DNA from: Bacillota bacterium
GTDB taxonomy: Bacteria; Bacillota_I; Bacilli_A; Acholeplasmatales; UBA5453
NCBI GenBank assembly: GCA_023436805.1
Contig: JAEZHT010000026.1
Location: forward strand, 1-19,667
DNA: 19,667 nt
Direction of reading: 5' to 3'
The position numbers and the translations under genes are program-made. Under the pieces are notes generated by a model. That model was given only the letters and a program-made list of their open reading frames with translations. It was not told where the DNA came from and searched no databases. Positions 1 through 6,550 of this stretch are shown here, one piece after another. Every line of letters begins with the position of its first letter. The first letter of the stretch is position 1.

Positions 1-1
1 A

Positions 2-2980
2 GTCTATACAGTCACTTTTGAAAATGAAGATGGGTCTGTTTTATCCACTTCAAATATAGAATCAGGTTTAAAAGTAAGTGCACCTACGATCTCACCAGAA
101 AAACTAGGGTATACATTCATTGGTTGGAAACATAACGACAGTCTATTTGATTTTGAAACAACCATCCAAGAGAATATCACGTTGAAACCAGCGTTTGAAA
201 TCAGAAACTATACCATCAGTTATTGGAAACCCGTGGATTCAACCATCATTGAGATGGGTGATGATATCTATACCATTGAATCACAACCTGTCCTTAGAAG
301 CATAGAAATGACTGGTATGATTTTTATAGGTTGGTTTACACGCCCAGAAGGTGGTACATTGGTTGAATCGATTCCTCTAGGGTCCACAGGCAATTATGAA
401 TTGTATGGTCGATTTGAACCAGACCCTAGTATCCCAACAGGTACTTTATTATATACCCCACAAGATGTCGTAGACCTCATTACCAACGGGGCAACCGGTG
501 AAGTGCATTTGATGAACGACATCGATATGACCGGCACAACTCTCACAGGCAGTCCAAATACTTTTGGTGGGATTTTTGATGGTCATGGATACACAATTCG
601 TGGCGCAGTCATCAACGCATCCGGCAATAAGATGGGTTTCTTATTCAAAGAAATCTTAAATGGTGGTGTCATTAAGAACATTCAATTTGCGGACTCTATC
701 CACAATGGTGGAGGCACCTCTGAATCTTCAGCGTTCATTTCGGCTTTCGCCCAAGGCGGCGCAAGATTTGAAAATATATCCTTTAATAATGTATCCGTCA
801 GACATGCAGGTTCCTATGCAGCACTCTTATTTGGTGATGTGATCAATGACTCATCTGAAACCACGATTACCATTCGAAACATTACGGTTATCAATGATGA
901 AAACCACTGGATTGAAGGTAGTTCTTATGTCGGTGGTTTGATTGGCGCAGCTAGAAAAGCCGTCATCATTGATGTTGAAAATGTCTATTTTGATTCTAAA
1001 GTGGTTGCACCAAACCAAGCAGCTGGTGCCATCATGGGACGTTTAAATGCAGCAGGTATTACATTAACTGTGAGACAAATTGTCGTAAAAGGTAGTATCT
1101 CTTCCGGCAAGAACGTTGGTTCGGTTTTAGGTACCAACATTTCTGGGTCTACAGTGATCGCGGATAAAGTATTCATATCAAATATCACCCAAACTTCTGG
1201 TACCAACACCAATAAAATCGGTGCGGGTAACCTACCAAGTGGTTCAACAGCGACATTAACCAATTTATACTATGCAAGTGAAACCACTGTATTTATCGTG
1301 GGTACAGCACCAATCGCTATGCCTGAAGGTACAGGTTTAACCTCCGCTGAAATCACCCAAGCTTGGTTTGATCAAAGTGGATTTAACGCTACATTCTTCA
1401 AATATCATAACGGCTCTATTGCAAGACAATCGGAAAATGCAGGTCCAGTTGTAGAAACAGGATTTACCATTTCCACCACACAAGTGAAGAAGTATTACTT
1501 GGTAGGTGAAGAATTAGACTTATCCAACTTGGCGGTATACGCCACATTCTCCGATGGTTCAAGCACATTACTAGAAGCTACTGCTTATCAACTCATCACA
1601 ACCGCATTTAACAACAGTGTCGCGGGAGAATATAGCATTGAAGTACTATATGGTGGTGAAACCAAGTCATTTAAAGTCGATGTGGTCTCTGTGACACACG
1701 TGCTTGCGGATGATTTGTTGATGAAACAAACCTACGCCATCGGATCCACAATCAATACCGATGGTTTGGTGGTAAAAGCGATGTTGACCGATGGTGGGTA
1801 TCTTAAATTAAATCCAAGTGATTATACACTAGATGTTTCTGCAGTGAACTTCAATGTCGCTGGCCATTATCAAGCCAGTATTTCTTATAAGACTTTTGAT
1901 GTGGTACATATCGATATTTATGTTCATGAAATAGATGCTACAAATCCAACGAGTGTTTCGATTTATGTCGATCATGCACACATGGGTTTTGATGGTGAAA
2001 TCATTGAAAATAAGGTCATGTTTACAACAGTTAAATCGGCTTTGCAATATTTAGTCAATCAAAACTATCCAAGCAATACACTAAAACATATCTACATCGC
2101 CGATGGCATTTATCGTGAAAAGATTACAGTGACCGTTCCAAATTTAGTCATGATTGGTGAAAGTCAAAATAATACCGTGATTACTTATGATGCAGCCTCT
2201 GGTACTCAACAACCTAATGGCGCAACCTGGGGGACTCAAGGATCAGCGACTGTTTCAATCAAGTCTTCAGCTACAGGCTTCATGGCGAAAAACATCACTT
2301 TCCAAAATGACTTTAATTATAATCAGTCCACCATTTCTGATAAACAAGGGGTTGCTTTGGTCAACGAAGCAGACCAAGTCATTTTCTACCAAGTCTCCTT
2401 TAAAGGGTATCAAGATACGTTATATGCCAAGTCTGGCCGTCAGTATTATTTAAATGTTTATATTGAAGGTGTTGTCGATTTCATTTTTGGTAATGGGGGT
2501 CCAGCCTTCTTTGAAAACTCAGAAATTCGTTCCTTAGCACGTGCTACCGGTGTGATTTCAACCAACAAAGGTTATAATGCATCAAATACACTCTTGATCA
2601 GCATGGGTTATGTCTTTTATAACAACACATTTACCTTTGAAAATGGTGTACCGGCAGGGTCTGTCGATTTGGGTAGACCTTGGGATAAGAGTGCAGCGAT
2701 TGCCTATATTAACAACACATTTGATGTCCATATCAGCAGTAGAGGTTGGACTGAAATGTCAGGTAACTTACCTCAAGATGCGAGATTCTTCGAGTATGAA
2801 AATAAAGATATCAATCAACAAATTTTAAGCACAACCACCAACGGTAAAACATTGGGTTCAGAATGGGTTGCTTCATTCATCGATAAGTCGGTGGTGTTTG
2901 GTATGAACAATGGTTTGGTCACATTCAACAGTGAATGGTTATATCAAAACGCACTCACCTATTTACAATCTCTACAATAA
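2..2980 (+). CDS. Secreted multidomain pectinesterase (5' end outside the window)
   Basis: The reading frame is open to the left edge, so the gene starts outside the window; the TTG at 182 is only a leucine codon inside a repeat. About 992 residues are visible. Residues 1-63 form a Listeria-Bacteroides (InlB B-type) repeat with the YTFIGW core, and a second, more diverged copy covers about 64-135. Residues about 138-480 are Gly/Asn/Ile-rich and look like a beta-helix with GLUG-like repeats. Two bacterial Ig-like (group 3) domains follow at about 484-642 (YLVGEELDLSNLAVYATFSDG is the typical core of the first). Residues about 648-992 are a family CE8 pectin methylesterase: GYQDTLY at 802, VDFIFG with catalytic Asp826, and LGRPW with Arg892. 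The family hydrolyses methyl esters of homogalacturonan. No LPXTG signal or C-terminal membrane anchor is seen, so attachment to the cell, if any, must lie in the missing N-terminus. The uxaE gene at the right end supports pectin use. Confidence 0.9.
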   Translation, partial: VYTVTFENEDGSVLSTSNIESGLKVSAPTISPEKLGYTFIGWKHNDSLFDFETTIQENITLKPAFEIRNYTISYWKPVDSTIIEMGDDIYTIESQPVLRSIEMTGMIFIGWFTRPEGGTLVESIPLGSTGNYELYGRFEPDPSIPTGTLLYTPQDVVDLITNGATGEVHLMNDIDMTGTTLTGSPNTFGGIFDGHGYTIRGAVINASGNKMGFLFKEILNGGVIKNIQFADSIHNGGGTSESSAFISAFAQGGARFENISFNNVSVRHAGSYAALLFGDVINDSSETTITIRNITVINDENHWIEGSSYVGGLIGAARKAVIIDVENVYFDSKVVAPNQAAGAIMGRLNAAGITLTVRQIVVKGSISSGKNVGSVLGTNISGSTVIADKVFISNITQTSGTNTNKIGAGNLPSGSTATLTNLYYASETTVFIVGTAPIAMPEGTGLTSAEITQAWFDQSGFNATFFKYHNGSIARQSENAGPVVETGFTISTTQVKKYYLVGEELDLSNLAVYATFSDGSSTLLEATAYQLITTAFNNSVAGEYSIEVLYGGETKSFKVDVVSVTHVLADDLLMKQTYAIGSTINTDGLVVKAMLTDGGYLKLNPSDYTLDVSAVNFNVAGHYQASISYKTFDVVHIDIYVHEIDATNPTSVSIYVDHAHMGFDGEIIENKVMFTTVKSALQYLVNQNYPSNTLKHIYIADGIYREKITVTVPNLVMIGESQNNTVITYDAASGTQQPNGATWGTQGSATVSIKSSATGFMAKNITFQNDFNYNQSTISDKQGVALVNEADQVIFYQVSFKGYQDTLYAKSGRQYYLNVYIEGVVDFIFGNGGPAFFENSEIRSLARATGVISTNKGYNASNTLLISMGYVFYNNTFTFENGVPAGSVDLGRPWDKSAAIAYINNTFDVHISSRGWTEMSGNLPQDARFFEYENKDINQQILSTTTNGKTLGSEWVASFIDKSVVFGMNNGLVTFNSEWLYQNALTYLQSLQ

Positions 2981-2987
2981 AACAAAG

Positions 2988-3021
2988 AAGGTACCTTCAA
3001 AATGAGGGTACCTTTATTTTT
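2988..3021. terminator. Bidirectional terminator between pectinesterase and aldo/keto reductase genes
   Basis: An 11-bp stem (AAGGTACCTTC with GAGGGTACCTT, one G-U pair) with a 5-nt AAAAT loop is followed by TATTTTT on the plus strand. On the minus strand it is followed by CTTTGTTTTATT. It sits between two convergent genes and even overlaps the stop region of the minus-strand gene. Confidence 0.8.
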
Positions 3022-4003
3022 ACCATTTGTGATGAACGAGTGGTTTGATGTATTTAGTATAAATCGCTTCAACCTGTTTCATTTGGACATCCGTTAGCGG
3101 TGGTAGTGCCGATGCTTTCGCATTCTCTAAAATGTGTTCCGGACGGCTCGCCCCAGGGATCACCGTGCTTACAGCATCAAACATCAAAATCCATCTTAAA
3201 GCGATGAGGGGTAAGGATTCATTTGGGAAGACTTTTTTCAAGGCTTCCACAGCTTCTAGCCCAGTGTCATAATCGACACCACTGAAGGTTTCGCCCATAT
3301 CAAACTTTTCACCATGACGGTTATAAGTTCTATGGTCATTTGGATTGAACTGTGTGTCTTTTTTGAATTTTCCTGTCAGTAAACCAGAAGCGAGTGGCAC
3401 TCTAACAATGATACCAACGTTGTGTTTCTTGGCTTCTGTAAAGAAATGTTCAGCGGGTTTCAACCTAAACATATTGAAGATGATTTCAATCGCTTCAACC
3501 CCAGGGTATTGAAGGGCTTTTAAACCTTCTTCAACGGTTTCTACGCTGACACCATAATGCTTAATTAAACCATCGGCTTTGATGCTATCAAGGCTCTCAA
3601 AGATCTCAGGCATATCGTAAACTTCACTGGGTGGACAGTGTAATAAAACCATATCTAACGCATCTACTTGAAGGTTCTTTATGGATTGTTTGACGAATCT
3701 TCTCAAATTATCCTCATGGTAACCAGCTGCGATGTGTGGGCTTTGAAAACGACCCATTTTAGTGATTACAAAAGGTTTTACATCGAGGGTTTTTAGATAT
3801 CTACCAATCGCTCTTTCGGATTCACCGCCCATATAAACGTCTGCGGTATCAAAACAATTGATCCCTTGAGCAGTCGCTGTTTTAAGCGTATTTAACGCGA
3901 TTTCCGGGTTGAAAGGTTCACCCCAAACCGCACCGAGTTGCCAACAACCAAGTGCGATTTCACTCACCATGATGTTGGTTTTACCAAGCATTCTTTGTTT
4001 CAT
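3020..4003 (-). CDS. Aldo/keto reductase
   Basis: A 327-residue cytosolic NAD(P)H-dependent oxidoreductase of the aldo/keto reductase superfamily (TIM barrel). The family tetrad is visible: Asp52 and Tyr57 in FDTADVY, Lys82 in ITKMG, and His122 in LLHCP. The C-terminal IPGASRPEHILENAKA segment is the usual nucleotide-binding region. Length is normal for the family. The start is supported by AAAGGAG (4014-4020, minus strand) 10 bases before the ATG. A terminator and promoter separate it from the upstream heliorhodopsin gene, so it is probably its own transcript. The substrate cannot be told from sequence; carbonyl detoxification and sugar-derived aldehydes or ketones are both possible. Confidence 0.9.
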   Translation of the reverse strand: MKQRMLGKTNIMVSEIALGCWQLGAVWGEPFNPEIALNTLKTATAQGINCFDTADVYMGGESERAIGRYLKTLDVKPFVITKMGRFQSPHIAAGYHEDNLRRFVKQSIKNLQVDALDMVLLHCPPSEVYDMPEIFESLDSIKADGLIKHYGVSVETVEEGLKALQYPGVEAIEIIFNMFRLKPAEHFFTEAKKHNVGIIVRVPLASGLLTGKFKKDTQFNPNDHRTYNRHGEKFDMGETFSGVDYDTGLEAVEALKKVFPNESLPLIALRWILMFDAVSTVIPGASRPEHILENAKASALPPLTDVQMKQVEAIYTKYIKPLVHHKW

Positions 4004-4038
4004 AGATTAAGTACTCCTTTGACTTGATTCATACCCTT

Positions 4039-4067
4039 ATTATACAGGGACATGTCCATAATCCAAA
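4039..4067 (-). promoter_or_regulatory. Promoter of the aldo/keto reductase with a palindrome in the spacer
   Basis: On the minus strand a perfect -10 TATAAT (4039-4044) lies about 20 bases upstream of the AAAGGAG ribosome site. The -35 at 17-bp spacing is weak (TTTGGA, 4062-4067). The spacer holds a perfect 10-bp palindrome, GGACATGTCC (4048-4057), placed where a repressor or activator could act. Confidence 0.6.
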
Positions 4068-4072
4068 ACAAG

Positions 4073-4105
4073 AAAAAAAGCCAATGCATGATTAGCATGG
4101 CTTTT
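4073..4105 (-). terminator. Terminator of the heliorhodopsin gene
   Basis: On the minus strand AAAAGCCATGC pairs with GCATTGGCTTTT (one bulged base), followed by a long T-run. It lies 14 bases after the heliorhodopsin stop codon and just before the promoter of the aldo/keto reductase. Confidence 0.8.
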
Positions 4106-4118
4106 GAGAACTAAGTGA

Positions 4119-4946
4119 TTAAGGTTGGAATGCTCCAAATAAAACTAACCAAGTTAAAATGGTTTTCGCTACTAAGGAAAGAATGATATAACCTCTTTCA
4201 CCATAAAGATAATTTTTGAACTTACCTTTTCCTAAGTATTGTAATACCATGTTGACTGGGAAGGTATTGAAAGCAACAAAGTAAGTCACTAGAATAGCCC
4301 ATACGAATCCTGGAACTGCATCTAGATTAGGGTTAACACCAATGTAGAATGCGATGGCAACCCATGGGGCTAAACCAATGATGGAACCGAAAATGAATGG
4401 CAACCAATTGACTTTTTTACCAACTTTGGATTCACCAGCATTGAGTAATTCCATATCTAAGCCGAATAAGTTCATCGCAGCATTGGCTAAAGCAATGAGC
4501 GCAAATACAGCAACGTCTCTAACGCCAAATAAAGAAGAAATCAATACGATCATCAAAGAAGAAGATAAGGCATATTCATACCATCTGAGCTTATTGATAC
4601 CGACTTTAAGGTCAGCGACATATTTGTCTTTATACGGAATAGCAATAATGAAATGGAACAATGCAGATATTAATAAGAAGCTCGCGGTTAATGGTAAGAA
4701 TGGTAATTCAAATAAGGTTTCAGTGGGTGTTAAGACCAAGCCTTGACCTTCAACAAAGTTTAAGTAATTCCCAATCACAGGAATTGTAAATGTTTGTGTA
4801 CCAGTGCCATCCAAATTTGGATAAACTAAAAATGCAAATAGCATCATCAAGACGCCTTGAACGAGGTGAACTGAGCCCATGATTTTATTGAAGCGAATTA
4901 AGCTTTCAAATGCGAGAGGGTCTCTTTTTAACGCTTTTTCAGACAT
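4119..4946 (-). CDS. Heliorhodopsin
   Basis: A 275-residue seven-helix membrane protein of the heliorhodopsin family of retinal photoreceptors, which sit in the membrane with the N-terminus inside, opposite to type-1 rhodopsins. Family marks are clear: RWYEYALSSSLMIVLI in helix 3 with the Schiff-base counterion equivalent Glu124, SALFHF in helix 2 (His98), SVHLVQ in helix 1 (His27), and LSLVAKTILTW in helix 7 with Lys261, the retinal-binding lysine. The long loop after helix 1 (about residues 43-80) and the GERGYI segment before helix 7 also fit. Length is normal. The start has AAAGGAG (4954-4960) 7 bases upstream. No carotenoid cleavage or retinal synthesis gene is present in the window. The signalling role of the family is not firmly settled; most members do not pump ions. 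The neighbours (aldo/keto reductase, kinase) do not reveal its output. Confidence 0.95.
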   Translation of the reverse strand: MSEKALKRDPLAFESLIRFNKIMGSVHLVQGVLMMLFAFLVYPNLDGTGTQTFTIPVIGNYLNFVEGQGLVLTPTETLFELPFLPLTASFLLISALFHFIIAIPYKDKYVADLKVGINKLRWYEYALSSSLMIVLISSLFGVRDVAVFALIALANAAMNLFGLDMELLNAGESKVGKKVNWLPFIFGSIIGLAPWVAIAFYIGVNPNLDAVPGFVWAILVTYFVAFNTFPVNMVLQYLGKGKFKNYLYGERGYIILSLVAKTILTWLVLFGAFQP

Positions 4947-4978
4947 GCAAATTCTCCTTTTCTACCCATTGTACCGTT

Positions 4979-5006
4979 ATCATATCACGAGATATTACGG
5001 TTTCAA
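4979..5006 (-). promoter_or_regulatory. Promoter of the heliorhodopsin gene
   Basis: On the minus strand -35 TTGAAA (5001-5006), a 16-bp spacer and -10 TATGAT (4979-4984). The spacer contains a short inverted repeat, ATATC-ACGA-GATAT (4982-4995), which overlaps the -10 and could be an operator. Confidence 0.65.
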
Positions 5007-5112
5007 AATAGTTTACGCTTAAAAATGTATTAAAAAAATATAAACACATTTTTTCAAAAAAATACCAATGTTTTATCTAATTAGAGCGTTAATCATAATG
5101 ATTTCTAATGCC

Positions 5113-5141
5113 TTGACAGGGTTATGAATCTCCTCTAAAAT
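5113..5141 (+). promoter_or_regulatory. Promoter of the deoxynucleoside kinase gene
   Basis: A consensus -35 TTGACA (5113-5118), a 17-bp spacer and -10 TAAAAT (5136-5141). Transcription would start near 5148 and leave a leader of about 80 bases before the kinase start. Confidence 0.75.
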
Positions 5142-5147
5142 AGGAAT

Positions 5148-5214
5148 AAGTGCTTTTAGAAGCATTTAAAAAAATAATGCTCAATCTAATAACCAGATTG
5201 GAGCATTTTCTATT
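5148..5214 (+). promoter_or_regulatory. Attenuator-like leader of the deoxynucleoside kinase gene
   Basis: Three mutually exclusive pairings are visible. Hairpin 1 pairs AAGTGCTT (5148-5155) with AAGCATTT (5160-5167). Hairpin 2 pairs 5176-5187 with 5195-5207 (12 bp with one bulged G) and is followed by TTTTCTATT, resembling a weak terminator. AGCATT (5161-5166) can instead pair with AATGCT (5176-5181), which would break both hairpins. The arrangement lies between promoter and ribosome site. Whether it works as an attenuator, and what it senses, is inference. Confidence 0.45.
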
Positions 5215-5228
5215 ACAAAGGAGACAAA

Positions 5229-5861
5229 ATGGTGATAGTCATTGGTGGCATGATCGGTCTAGGCAAGACCACAGTAGCAGAAATTTTAGCAGAACAACTC
5301 GGTAGTCAGGTGTTTTATGAATCGGTGGATGATAATCCCATTCTACCGTTGTTCTATACATCTTCAAAAGAAGAAATCGAAGCGAAAAGATACCCATTTC
5401 TTTTACAACTGTATTTCTTGAACTCTAGATTCAAAACTATCAAGGATGCGTTACAACACGAAAATAACATCATTGATCGCTCCATTTATGAAGATTGGTA
5501 CTTCGCAAAAAGAAATCGTGATTTGGGTAGAATTTCATCTTTAGAGTTTGAAATGTATGAAAAACTCCTTAAAAACATGATGGAAGAACTCACGGGGTTA
5601 CCAAAGAAAGCACCAGATTTAATGGTTTATTTAAGAGGCTCTTTTGAAACGGTTCTCAAACGTATCCAACTGCGTGGTAGAAGTTATGAGTTAGACCAAT
5701 CCTTAGTAGATTACTATAAATTCTTGTGGGAAAACTATGATGACTGGGTCTTAAATCATTATAAAGCCTCTAAAGTGGTCATGATTGATATGGATAAATA
5801 TGATGTCAGAAATGCAAACGATCGACAAGAAGTGATTCAACTCATCACTCAAAACCTGTAA
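5229..5861 (+). CDS. Deoxynucleoside kinase (dAK/dGK/dCK family)
   Basis: A 210-residue cytosolic kinase that phosphorylates deoxynucleosides with ATP for nucleotide salvage. Visible motifs are the P-loop GGMIGLGKTT (residues 6-15), Glu31 in FYESVDDNP (catalytic base and substrate region in this family), DRS at 83-85, and the arginine-rich lid KRIQLRGRSYE (144-154). Length fits bacterial members, many of which prefer deoxyadenosine or deoxyguanosine; specificity cannot be assigned here. AAAGGAG (5217-5223) lies 5 bases before the ATG. It is transcribed alone, from a promoter at 5113-5141, with a strong terminator after it. Salvage kinases of this type are common in bacteria with reduced nucleotide synthesis, including mollicutes. 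Confidence 0.9.
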   Translation: MVIVIGGMIGLGKTTVAEILAEQLGSQVFYESVDDNPILPLFYTSSKEEIEAKRYPFLLQLYFLNSRFKTIKDALQHENNIIDRSIYEDWYFAKRNRDLGRISSLEFEMYEKLLKNMMEELTGLPKKAPDLMVYLRGSFETVLKRIQLRGRSYELDQSLVDYYKFLWENYDDWVLNHYKASKVVMIDMDKYDVRNANDRQEVIQLITQNL

Positions 5862-5868
5862 TAAACTG

Positions 5869-5900
5869 AAAACCGATAGTTCACGCTATCGGTTTTGTTT
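5869..5900. terminator. Bidirectional terminator between kinase and SOUL genes
   Basis: A perfect 11-bp stem, AAAACCGATAG with CTATCGGTTTT (5869-5879 and 5886-5896), with a 6-nt loop. T-rich sequence follows on the plus strand (the stem ends in TTTT, then GTTTT). It lies between convergent stop codons. Confidence 0.85.
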
Positions 5901-6411
5901 TAGATATATTTGATTTTAAACGCGATTTCATTGCGTCTTAGAAACCCTGGTATAAACGGCGGTTGATAACGGAATATGATTCGGCTAGAAATTATTTCAT
6001 AATGGTTTTGATCGATGTATTCTTTAAGTTTCAACTCAGCTTTTTTGAAATTGTACTCATTCCAACCACCACTGAATCGAATCACCGCGTAAATGGCTGC
6101 TTCATTTTCTTGAATAAAGACATGTTCACTGGTTGGTTTTGGCACCGTGGTCTGATCATATTTTGATGGTACATAAAACCCAGTCACCAACTGTTCATCT
6201 TCTTCATAGGATACCACTGGGGTGGTCATCGAGATTTTTTCTTCTTTGTGATTTTCACCAGAGATATAATTGAATACGTTCATAAAACCCGAATCAAACT
6301 GCTTGTTAGACATGGTTTTGGTGGAGGCGAGAAGAAAGACATCGTATTGTCTAATTTCGATGTTTTTTTCTTTTTGATCCGTGTGTAACGTATGGTTTCA
6401 AAGAAGTCCAT
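5900..6411 (-). CDS. SOUL-family haem-binding-like protein, apparent frameshift near the N-terminus
   Basis: The clean open frame from the ATG at 6313 gives 137 residues with SOUL family marks: FNYISGENHKEEKISMTTPV near the start, a central IRFSGGWNEY, and FRYQPPFIPGFLRRNEIAFK at the C-terminus. SOUL proteins bind haem or other tetrapyrroles. The same frame continues upstream of that ATG and encodes NIEIRQYDVFLLASTK, which is the usual SOUL N-terminal strand, but it reaches a TGA at 6398-6400 without an ATG, GTG or TTG start. An ATG at 6409-6411, preceded by AGGGG, opens MDFFETIRYTRIKKKK in another frame. Joining the two at the A7 run (plus 6363-6369) needs one extra A or a -1 slip and gives about 170 residues, normal for the family. 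This may be a sequencing error, a real null allele, slippage-based expression, or translation from the internal ATG at 6313. Confidence 0.75.
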
Positions 6412-6496
6412 GGTATCATCCCCTAACTATAGTATAGCCCCATTTCTAAATAAAGGTATCAAAATGACTTATTTTTATGTGTTTTGAGGGGATCTA

Positions 6497-6525
6497 TTGC
6501 AAAAAAATGTTCAATGAGATAGAAT
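6497..6525 (+). promoter_or_regulatory. Promoter of the tldD-pmbA operon
   Basis: -35 TTGCAA (6497-6502), a 17-bp spacer and -10 TAGAAT (6520-6525), with a ribosome site ACGAGG (6538-6543) 7 bases before the tldD ATG. Confidence 0.7.
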
Positions 6526-6550
6526 TGATACCAATAAACGAGGTAAGTCT

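Noticed and set aside
182..184. TTG at 182 as the start of the pectinesterase gene
   Set aside because: The frame is open to the left edge and encodes a full Listeria-Bacteroides repeat before this point; the TTG is an inner leucine codon and has no ribosome site.
4354..4746. A 130-codon plus-strand open frame
   Set aside because: It is antisense to the heliorhodopsin gene, has no family resemblance, and its composition is that of a mirrored membrane protein gene.
6359..6397. A non-standard ATT or ATC start that would explain the SOUL N-terminus without a frameshift
   Set aside because: Such starts are very rare, no ribosome site precedes them at a suitable distance, and an ATG with a purine-rich AGGGG exists in the other frame.
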